From the NCBI GenBank assembly GCA_036936605.1, contig JAUPFV010000001.1, positions 169,098,643 to 169,162,642 on the forward strand: DNA of 64,000 nt, given 5' to 3'. Below are positions 56,423-64,000 of this stretch, one piece after another. How positions within the stretch are numbered: the stretch's first letter is position 1; each line of letters begins with the position of its first letter. Both the position numbers and the translations under genes were made by a program. This DNA comes from Limnanthes douglasii subsp. nivea. Lineage: Eukaryota > Streptophyta > Magnoliopsida > Brassicales > Limnanthaceae. The notes under the pieces were generated by a model. That model did no database searches. It was not told the DNA's origin and was given only the letters and a program-made list of their open reading frames with translations.

Positions 56423-56923
56423 CGAGACCTAAAGCTAGCGCGAAGGCTCGTCTTGGATAATAAGGGACCAAAACAAAAATATGACGAATAAAACTCAAGA
56501 AGTAGCCATGATTAACATTGTGAGCTCGAACAACACATCTATGAGTTGAAACTCTCTTTATGAAGCTTGTAAGGATTCAAACGATCTAAACGGAAATCCA
56601 GGCTGTCGATCTGTCTTCCGAACTAGATTTGCTTATCCAAACGGCAACCCATCACAAATGCATTCGTAAATACATCATATATTCTTACAACTACAGTCTG
56701 GGTACTAATTGAAGCTGTGAAAGTATATTCTGCACTTAAGGTGAAAAACAACAAACTGTTCCGGCCAAAATTCATGAGCATTTAGGACACCCACAAGAAG
56801 TAGCGTCTATCTATCTATAATCAAGCTACAGTTACCATCCTGCCAAAGCTCAGTAACTTTTATCTTTGTTTTTAAGGGTAGAAACCAGCTCGTACTTGCC
56901 ATTTCGCATTATGCTATTCCGTG

Positions 56924-57196
56924 TTAAATTCTTAATTCAAGTTGCACATGGTAATTTGATGGAAACGAATCATCCTTCAAGATATCTTCCCTGAATATTA
57001 AACCTTGTTCTTCTGATACTACACCAGTAACATATGCAATCTGTTCCTTCAGCGCAGCAACATGAAGACACTTAGTTACTCGTAAAATGTATGTTTGAGA
57101 GTCCCGTGTCCTGATTTTTATTTCAACCACCGGAGAACTAGCAGAAGCATGATTGCGACTATCGGAAACCATAAAATCATATTTTTTCTTCAACAT
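56924..57196 (-). pseudogene. Captured ubiquitin-like domain fragment (BAG6/CIP73-type)
   Basis: The 90-residue - strand frame contains VVEIKIRTRDSQTYILRV, ALKEQIAYVTGVVSEEQ and a degraded GLIFREDILKDD segment. This is the N-terminal ubiquitin-like domain of plant BAG6/CIP73-type proteins. It stops soon after YHV, before the last strand of the fold is complete. An N-terminal extension of about 25 residues may come from the donor or from element sequence. Orientation is the same as the retroelement transcript. Confidence 0.7.
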
Positions 57197-57529
57197 CCAG
57201 AAAAGAAGATGAATATATTCATCTCAATCAGGTTAGATTTTTGATTTTGGTGGCTACGATTTCTGGTGTGTTTTCTTCAGATTTATTCTTCCGATACACT
57301 TGGTCATTTTCTACGGGATGTATTTTGTAAAACTATCACAACATACTCCAAGAGGAAGCAAAATAGTGTGTACATTTGCGAAAGTAATTATATATAGAAA
57401 CGTTTACAACCTTCATCATCAAAACCATATTGGAAATACACAATTGACAATGGATCTTGAGATGACTAAATCAGGTTTCTCAATCATATCATATATGTCA
57501 ACAACATCGGACACAAAACCCTTTTTTTA

Positions 57530-57805
57530 ACAGAAGTCGAAAAATCAATGAGGACATCACCCATGTCAAACTGTAAGTAATGAGTTTTGAATCAACGCCT
57601 CACAATACGAATTTACCTCAAGCTTCTTCTTTTAGATTGCGGTTAAGCCAAAAATAAAACAAATTTCCTTAATAAGACCTTGTTTGATCAGGTTATACCA
57701 AACTAGGGTTGAATTTCCAACCGCGATTTCTTTGAAACCAAGACCCAATATACCATGGCACATAGAGTCCATTTCCAGCTGTGCTTTTATGGAGACTTGA
57801 AAACT
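57530..57805 (-). pseudogene. Captured phytepsin-type aspartic protease fragment
   Basis: On the - strand, [16 protein letters not shown] and [13 protein letters not shown], then in a shifted frame [11 protein letters not shown], then VDSK and finally QFDMGDVLID. These occur in the same order in plant pepsin-like proteases of the phytepsin class. About 15 residues are missing between the last two blocks, where the DNA reads CTTACAG, like a splice acceptor. No catalytic DTG or DSG is included. It cannot be functional. Confidence 0.75.
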
Positions 57806-57929
57806 CTCTACTTGTTCACAACTTTATTATCTTTTATAACTAAACTTCTCTGATTTTGTTTTAGAGTCTTTTCAACCCAACAAATTCCAATATAAGTTTT
57901 TAAGAAAATAGCGGTAGCTTCCCGCTTAT

Positions 57930-58115
57930 ATGCCGACTGGCAGTTGCAGATGGACCAACCTCAATTGAGACAATGGATTCTAGAGAAACTCCTTCCATTT
58001 GATCTATCATATCAGCCGTATCATTAGTACAGCTAAAGCTGCATACACGACCAAAGGCTTCTCGACTCCATAAAATTGGAAACAGGGAAGCACATGGTTA
58101 CCAAGTTCCTGAAAC
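57930..58115 (-). pseudogene. Captured fragment of an unassigned gene
   Basis: A - strand stretch follows a good splice-acceptor-like GTTTCAG. In one frame it gives ELGNHVLPCFQFYGVEKPL and VVYAALAVLMI, in another DTADMIDQMEGVSLESIV. Composition is coding-like and unlike the AT-rich flanks, but I cannot name the donor gene. Confidence 0.4.
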
Positions 58116-58732
58116 AATAGTCTTCATGCAGTTATAACCATATCTCACAAAACCTGAAGAGTTATCAAGATAAGCCACCACACATTCTTTTTCTTTAAAC
58201 AATAAATTATTTTGCTTGCAAGTTTTTAGTTGTTCAATTCAAGAACAATTTTTTTGCATTCTGCAACATCTTTATTTCCTTAATTAACAAGGAGAAATCC
58301 ATTATCACCTTAGAACAAGTGAAAATTTTACTTGCTAAAAAAATGTGTAACTTGTACACACCTCATCGAAACTACAAACATTTTTAATAGTTCAATTCCA
58401 GATATATTATCCGAAACAAAGTAAAAACAAATATCTCAAAGTACTTATATTCATCGAAAACGACCAAATTCAAACTGTTTCTTGATATTCACATATTGCA
58501 AGAATATCATTGCACAAAAATACTATGAATTCAATATTAATTATTATTCCCATATATGTCCATAAGGGAACAATTTAAATTTAAAATTTCGGAAATACTT
58601 AAAAAACAATTCTCGATGTTACCAAGAATCCTGATTCCAAACACCAACATATCCAAACAGCAAAGGTAGTAAAATCAAGAGAAATCTTTGTATAATTGAA
58701 ACACCAAGAATTAAGCTCGCTCTATATGCCTC
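58116..58732 (-). other. Non-coding interior of the gene-carrying element
   Basis: AT-rich, no frame and no recognisable family. It separates the phosphatidylglycerophosphate synthase piece from the unassigned piece. Confidence 0.45.
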
Positions 58733-59098
58733 TCAATTCCTCCATCTTTTATAGTTTTGGTCAATTTTCCATTTCCCAAACCTACTTAGGGAAACAACTT
58801 TTAAAAACTTATTTCTATTCTGCGAAACAACCCATTTCATGACTGCAGACATTGTTATCTCCCCCATCTTTCTTGCGAGATAGTCATCTAACCAGTCTGT
58901 AATTGCAGAAACAATAAATATACTAGTTTTTGTTGTTCTAGTCCACCAATAACCCATGTAAAAATTCCCAACGATAATGGGAACTGAAGCTACACGGCGA
59001 AACATTAAAACGGTAGGCAATGTGAGCAATTTAGAATAAGAGTACTGCATTTTTGTAAGATTCAATCTCCATATTCTTTTATCCATTTTCTTTTCCAT
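58733..59098 (-). pseudogene. Captured phosphatidylglycerophosphate synthase fragment with its own start codon
   Basis: PGP synthase makes the phosphatidylglycerol precursor in plastids and mitochondria. The 121-residue - strand frame contains KLLTLPTVLMFRRVASVPI and TTKTSIFIVSAITDWLDDYL with most of the family's first membrane region. It then jumps from ARKM straight to EITMSAVMKWVVSQN and FGKWK. About 50 residues between these blocks in the normal enzyme are absent, including most of the CDP-alcohol motif (DG..AR...........GxxxD...D), and DG reads DD. The joint carries no intron, which favours capture from a spliced mRNA that skipped exons, or a later deletion. The ATG lies only 46 bp inside the 5' LTR, where gag would start. 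Confidence 0.75.
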
Positions 59099-59125
59099 TC
59101 AAGAATTATTAAGGTTTTTGAGCAA

Positions 59126-59143
59126 GAACCTGCTCTGATACCA
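59126..59143 (-). other. Primer-binding site, initiator Met tRNA
   Basis: On the - strand TGGTATCAGAGCAGGTTC begins right at the LTR edge and is complementary to the 3' end of plant initiator Met tRNA, as in copia elements. Confidence 0.88.
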
Positions 59144-59298
59144 TGTTGATTCTTGAAAAGAACAAAATATAGAGAGAAGAAGGAGAGAGAAAAGAGAGAT
59201 AGTTTTATTGATGTTGTATTTTGTTATAGTTAGTAGAAGGTCTCTTATATAGTAGATCCCAACTACGTTTAACTACTAGTATAACAAATAATTCAACA
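59144..59298 (-). repeat. Right (5') LTR of the gene-carrying element
   Basis: Begins TGTTGATT and ends TTCAACA. On the - strand a TATA-like GATCTACTATATAAGA lies within it. Confidence 0.88.
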
Positions 59299-59303
59299 CT
59301 ATA

Positions 59304-59565
59304 TTTTTATGATTAGTGGATATTGTAAAGAGATTAAGTTAAATCATCACGAAATGCTGTCTAGTAGAATAAAGGAGAAATAATTGGTTCCCAATACAGA
59401 TACATATATTATTCTTATAAATGGTCATTGTAAAGTCGGAAACCTCGACATAACATACGAGTTAATGGAACTGATGAGAAGAGAAAGTTCTGACTAATAT
59501 ATTTGCATATAATGTATTGTTCCATTGTCTTTGTAAAAAAGGAATGGTTGAAGCTTTCTCTGGTC
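59304..59565 (+). pseudogene. PPR-repeat protein pseudogene, downstream part
   Basis: Continues the frame from 56245: FMISGYCKEIKLNHHEM, then LVPNTDTYIILINGHCKVGN and ITYELMELMRRES. These are two PPR units, followed by a third that decays near 59550 (CIVPLSL, KRNG). Several stops occur where coding residues are expected. Beyond 59565 the similarity is lost before the TA repeat. Confidence 0.75.
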
Positions 59566-59637
59566 ATTGGGGGTTTGTTAATGTTGAAACTAGAAAAAGA
59601 TTTATTATGACTTAGAAGTTTCGTACAAGTTAAATCC

Positions 59638-59664
59638 ATATATATATATATATATATATATATA
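59638..59664. repeat. (TA)n microsatellite
   Basis: Uninterrupted TA dinucleotides, about 26 bp, at the left border of the copia LTR. Confidence 0.92.
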
Positions 59665-59783
59665 GGCTTTGAATATATCGCAACATTATTCTAGTCTACT
59701 ATAATAATATCTATAATAAATTATGTTTGAATATTGCCTATAATAAACTATTTAGTCAATATTTATTATTATTTCCGTTAACA
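59665..59783 (-). repeat. 3' LTR end of the copia element (partial)
   Basis: On the - strand it starts TGTTAACGGAAAT and continues AT-rich to the TA microsatellite, where it appears to be cut off. It could not be matched to the part of the right LTR inside the window. Confidence 0.5.
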
Positions 59784-59914
59784 CTCTCCCTCAAGTTTGT
59801 GCGAAGATACTTGAAACTGTCGTAGCTTTGATAATAACGTTGCCTTTGAAACTTAAACATAAGTACTTGAAGTGCAAGCTTGATCGAAAGACTGAAACTA
59901 AATCACACTCCCCC

Positions 59915-61480
59915 TCAACCTGGAGCATATATATTAATCATGCCCAACTTGTTACAAATATAATTAATCCGTGATCCATTGAGCGCTTTTGTAAATATAT
60001 CTCCTAATTGTTCTCCTATTTTGACATATCTCGTATGAATGAGATTTTGTTGAATCTTTTCACGGATAATATGACAATCAATTTTAATATGTTTCGCTCT
60101 TTCGTGAAAGACAGGATTAGACGCAGTGTGCAGCGCCGCTTGATTATCATACCATAACTTCGCAGGCATGGTAGTCTTGATGCCAATACCATTTAACAAC
60201 TAGAAAATCCAAATTATCTCACAATAGATTGAACTATGGCTCTATATTCAGCTACAACACTCGATCTCAATACAACATTTTGTTTCTTACTCTTCTAAGA
60301 TACCAAATTACCCCATACAAAAATGCAGTAACCAATGATAGATCTTCTATCAGATTTAGATCTAGCCCAATCTGCATCCACAAAACACTCTATATTAGTA
60401 TGACCAATACTGACATGCCACAATCCTAGTCCAGGAGCTGAATTGAGATAACACAAGATATGTTCTAGTCCTGCCCAGTGATTAACTGTTGGAGAAGACA
60501 TAAACTGACTTACAACGCTGACTGGATATGCAATGTATGGTCGAGTTACCTTAAGGTAATTGAGTTTTCCTACTAATCGATGATACTTTTCTAGATCACT
60601 AAACAATTCTCCGTAATCTTTTAGTAATTGTGAATTTGGAACCATTGATGTATTACATGGTTTTGGTCCTAACTTTCCTATTTCCATCAACAAATCTAGA
60701 ACATATTTTCTCTGCCATCAAAGAATACCTTTGTTGCTTCTTGTTATTTCAACCCCCAAAAAATACTTTAATGGTCCTAAATATTTTGTTTGAAATTGCG
60801 AATGTAAAATTGTTTTAAGCAATGAAATGCCATTAGTATCATTCCCAGTAATAATGATGTCATCCACATATACAACAATGAGTATAATTTCATTTGCAGA
60901 ACATTTATAAAAAACAAAATGATCACAACTGCTTTTCTTCAACCCAAATTCATTTAGTACATCACTAAACTTGACGAACCAAGCATGTGGACTTTCTCTT
61001 AATCCATACAATGATTTATAAAAACGACATACCTTTCCTCTCTCCCCTTGAGAAATAATCCCGGTGGTTGCTTTATATAGATTTCTCCTTGGAGGTTTCC
61101 ATGTAAAAATGTATTTTTAATATCTAACTAATGTAATGACCAATCATTTGATGCTGCTAAAGAAATAATTAAACAAATAGAGGTAAACTTAGATATTGGA
61201 GAAATGGTTTTAGAGTAATCAACATCATAGGTTTGAGCATATCCTTTTGCGACAAGTCGTGCTTTGAGACGAGCTAGTATCCCATCTGGATTCATTTTTA
61301 CATTAAACAACCATCTACAACAAATATATTTCTTTCCATTAGGTAAATCAACCAACTTCCAAGTACCAATGTCTTCTAATGCGCTTATCTCTTCAAACAT
61401 TGCATCTTGCCAGCCAGAATGACATAATGCTTCGTGAACAGTTTTTGGAATAAAAATAGAATCAAGAGATGATATAAAAG
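59915..61480 (-). pseudogene. pol: copia reverse transcriptase and RNase H
   Basis: Reading leftward: 61400-61128 is the start of reverse transcriptase (ISALEDIGTWKLVDLP, RLKARLVAKGYAQTY). After a short broken gap comes 61011-60718 (YGLRESPHAWFVKFS, VVYVDDIIITGND, FLGVEI) with the catalytic YVDD intact. 60693-60295 covers the end of reverse transcriptase and the start of RNase H (YHRLVGKLNYL, GYADW-type FVDADWARSKSDRRS). 60199-59915 is the RNase H end ([33 protein letters not shown]). Breaks separate these frames. Confidence 0.88.
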
Positions 61481-63260
61481 CTCAAGTAGAAAAATATAAT
61501 TGATCATATTTTGCGAAAGAATAAATTAGATAAGTATATTGTCTTTTAACTTTTCGAAGAGCAATAGGTAAATCAAGAGTGGACTCATTATCGTTTGTGG
61601 CATGATATGGGGACAAAGGAATTAGTAGTGGACATGGTGGATGAGGTGCTTTACATCGAGAATAAACATATTTAATAGGAGGTTGATATGGTAGAGGTGG
61701 TATATCAGATCTTTGAACCGTGGTGTACATGAGTAAATCATCATCAACAGTAGTTGTTTCTGGATCGACATTAGACAAACCAGGAAAAAATAGAACATTT
61801 CTAAAAATATAACATCCTTAGATACTATATAACGATGAAGAGATGGGGAAAACATTTATAACCTTTTTGAAATCTAGAATATCCAAGAAAAACACATTTT
61901 AAGGATTCGAGATCTAATTTTGTACGAGTAGGACTTACATCCCTAACAAAGCAAGTACAACAAAAAATGTGTGGTTCAATATGAAATGGAAGTTTAGATG
62001 GAAAATCACGGAATATGGAATCTTATTTGAAAGGACACCAGATGACATACAATTAATTAAAAAACAGGCAGTGGAAACATCATCTGCCCAAATAATTTCG
62101 GTACTTTCATTTGAAAAAGAAGTGCACGAGTAAACTCTAAACGATGTCTATTTTTTCTTTCAGCAACACTATTTTGAGATGGTGTGTCCACACGAAGTTT
62201 GGCGAATCAGTCCTTTTCGCTCCATAAATAATTGAAATGCATTTGAGCAATATTATTTACCATTATCACTTATTAAAATACGAATATGACAAATGACTTT
62301 GGGTATTGATTTCTGTAGTAAATGTGCAAAATATTTCATTAAATATAGCCATGTAACACATGAATAATCATCAACAAAACTAACAAAAATATTTCAAACC
62401 AGTTTTAGAAACAACGGGACAAGGACCCCAAATATCTGAATGAACTATTTCAAAAGGAAATGCATCCTGTTTATTATTACGAGGATATGATGAAAGGCGA
62501 CGATGTTAAGAAAATCGACATGACTCACACTCAAATGATCTCAAATCCCAAGATTTAGGATAAAGTTGTTTTAAAGAGATTACAGATGGATGACCTATAC
62601 GACAGTGTGCTTCAAATGGAGATATAATACTAGAACACGCATTAGATGTATGATTGTCTTTATCAAGATAATAGAGACCTCCACCCTCATGTGATCTACC
62701 AATTATTGTATTCGTTGTAAGATCCTGAAACAAACAATGATCAGAATAAAAGGTAACAAAACAATTTAGTGTTTTAGTGAGTTGGCTAATAGAAATAAAG
62801 TTGAATGAAAATTGAGAGAGATGTAAAACAGATGTCAAAGAGATATTTTTGGTGGGATTGACAGTCCCTGAACCTAAAACACGAGGTGATGATCCATCTG
62901 TTAATATTACATTAGAAAGATATATATTTGAAAAAGAAGTAAAAACTTGTTTATTATCTGTCATGTGTTCTGTGGCAGCATAATCAATGGCCCAATCTGA
63001 GGAAGAAGAAATAAGACATGTAGTTGAGTTACCTGACACACAAGCTGCAGGGTTTGTAAGATCTTGTGACTTTATGGACTCTTGGTAGTTGGAAAATTGA
63101 GCATATTCCTCAGCAGAGAGTACATAAGGTTCCTCGTTAGTTTCCAGATTAGCAAATTGGTAGTTGAGGACAGTTCCACTTTGTATGACCACATTAATGA
63201 CAATAAAAAACATTCTATATTGTTTAGATCTCAAAAACCACGTCTTGAATAATTATTAAT
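61481..63260 (-). pseudogene. pol: copia protease and integrase
   Basis: The frame 63234-62506 begins with the protease. Its active-site motif reads IDYAATEHM where IDSGATDHM is usual, so both the Ser and Gly next to the catalytic Asp are changed. The pre-integrase domain follows (SEFECESCRFS end; H...H pattern in HCRIGHPSV). Between 62500 and 61860 the integrase core is eroded. The integrase end and linker lie at 61855-61482 in two overlapping frames. The copy is inactive. Confidence 0.78.
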
Positions 63261-63800
63261 ATAACCATGGTTACCTTAACTGGTGTCTATTATATCTATC
63301 TTGACTATTATATCCACCACGACTACCGCGATTGTTGTATCCACCACGCTTACCACGGTCGCTGGAATCACCACGACTACCACAATCTTTATATCCACCA
63401 CGACCACCACAAATAGCAGATCTGCCACGATTATTGTAACCATAAGCGCCACGATCACCGTGACTATTATGACCATCCCGATTATCAGAAAAATCAGGTT
63501 TATTGTTGCTGATTAATGCACTAGTGAGTTTTTTGTTCGAAGAACTCTAGCAAACATTTCATGTACATATGATATCTCGAATCCAGCAAGAATTTGAGAT
63601 TTTGCACTTTCAAACTTTGAAGGAAGACCAACAAGAAAACTCATTACAACCATTTGTTCTCGTTGCAATTGTTGAATTTTAATGTTAGTACTCAAGGGTA
63701 ACAAAACATTAAGTTCTTCCTACATGCGTTTAAACTCCATAAAATATGTCGTAAACGACTTATCTTATTTTTCAGTACGATAAACGTATTTGCAGACATC
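63261..63800 (-). pseudogene. gag: copia gag with Arg/Gly-rich tail
   Basis: The - strand frame 63704-63513 gives the gag core (REQMVVMSFLVGLPSKFESA). In the next frame, 63500-63285 encodes an Arg/Gly/Tyr/Asn-rich tail with repeated GGRGGY and RGSRGGYN patterns. Such RGG-type tails bind RNA and replace or accompany the zinc knuckle in some copia lineages. A frameshift lies between the core and the tail. Confidence 0.75.
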
Positions 63801-63839
63801 ATTAATTATGAGAGAATAAATGACCAGAATAAGGAATCT

Positions 63840-64000
63840 CAGATCTTGGACCTGATGTGACTAGAGCTCAAAGTGTAGAGAGAGAATGTAGAAAGAGAAT
63901 ATATTAAAGAATTGTCCCCCTACCAAGAATAAATGGGCTCCCTTTTATAGTAGGGAAGGTGGGACCCATTTATGTCCTTGGTAATCTCTTATTATTTCAC
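63840..64000 (-). repeat. 5' LTR of the copia element, cut by the window end
   Basis: A TATA-type CTATAAAAGGGAGCCC is readable on the - strand at about 63936-63950. A G/A-rich untranslated region follows (TTCTCTTTCTACATTCTCTC). Position right of gag and the promoter fit a 5' LTR; its outer end is outside the window. Confidence 0.55.

Larger units (their letters stand above)
56246..59298 (-). mobile_element. Non-autonomous LTR retrotransposon carrying host gene fragments
   Basis: Ends are 155-164-bp LTRs (56246-56409 and 59144-59298) with a perfect target duplication CTATA (56241-56245 and 59299-59303). On the - strand the 5' LTR is followed at once by TGGTATCAGAGCAGGTTC, a perfect initiator-Met primer site, and the 3' LTR is preceded by a purine tract (CCTTGAAGGGGG). 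The 2.7-kb interior has no gag or pol. It holds pieces resembling phosphatidylglycerophosphate synthase, an unassigned protein, a phytepsin-type protease and a ubiquitin-like protein, all in the sense of the element. This is the arrangement of maize Bs1-type transducing retroelements. It must have moved with enzymes from a relative, presumably copia. Confidence 0.85.
59665..64000 (-). mobile_element. Ty1/copia retrotransposon, running off the window
   Basis: On the - strand the order from right to left is LTR with TATA, gag, protease, integrase, reverse transcriptase, RNase H, purine tract and 3' LTR end. The left side shows the - strand purine tract GAGGGGGAGTG near 59911-59921 and GAGGGAGAGTG, adjoining TGTTAACGG at 59783. 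The reverse transcriptase box is intact but other parts carry stops and frameshifts. Confidence 0.8.

Noticed and set aside
57300..57530. Weak resemblance of a + frame to a peptide/nitrate transporter segment
   Set aside because: Only a few residues fit, on the strand opposite to all other captured pieces; not enough to call.
63276..63516. Val/Ile/Thr-rich frames on both strands
   Set aside because: They are off-frame readings of the Arg/Gly-rich gag tail.

Overview
This is a stretch of flowering-plant nuclear DNA, most likely eudicot. It is AT-rich, and nearly every coding stretch belongs to a plant transposable-element family: Mutator-like (MULE), Ty3/gypsy Tat-type, Ty1/copia, L1-type LINE and hAT. 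The few host-gene pieces (PPR, KH-domain, phytepsin, phosphatidylglycerophosphate synthase, ubiquitin-like) are plant families and all are broken. I see no intact ordinary host gene, no rRNA or tRNA gene and no CRISPR array.

Layout. 1-3.35 kb: AT-rich DNA with a small MULE-like element (1434-2363). 3.35-22.45 kb: a large MULE with a Ulp1-type protease gene (+), a small acidic protein gene (+) and a transposase gene (-). Its non-coding parts and introns are loaded with a short motif, ATCTAGCAATGT and variants. A 10.4-kb Tat-type gypsy element (10328-20694, 409-bp LTRs, target duplication AAACC) has split the transposase gene. That gypsy element carries its own antisense gene. 23.35-30.28 kb: a full-length L1-type LINE with a 17-bp target duplication, repeat-bearing ORF1 and frameshifted ORF2. 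31.2-31.9 kb: hAT transposase remnant. 32.2-41.6 kb: an old copia element (-) with a 693-bp hAT element nested in its RNase H region (33339-34031) and a second inverted-repeat element in its leader (38216-39714). 44-55 kb: a graveyard of gypsy fragments (-), a truncated LINE end, an LTR with primer-binding site and a KH-domain fragment. 56.0-59.6 kb: a PPR pseudogene interrupted by a 3.05-kb non-autonomous LTR retrotransposon that carries pieces of at least three unrelated host genes. 59.7-64.0 kb: a copia element (-) running off the end of the window.

How the parts work together. Most of the window is a record of nested insertions. Two features look like more than decay. The first is the MULE: accessory genes plus an element-wide short motif resemble the arrangement of the Arabidopsis VANDAL elements, where a VANC anti-silencing protein recognises motifs clustered in the element's own non-coding DNA. 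The second is the small LTR element at 56.2-59.3 kb, which has everything needed in cis for mobility (LTRs, a perfect initiator-Met primer-binding site, polypurine tract, target duplication) but carries host gene fragments in place of gag-pol, as maize Bs1 does. Functional statements about both are inference.
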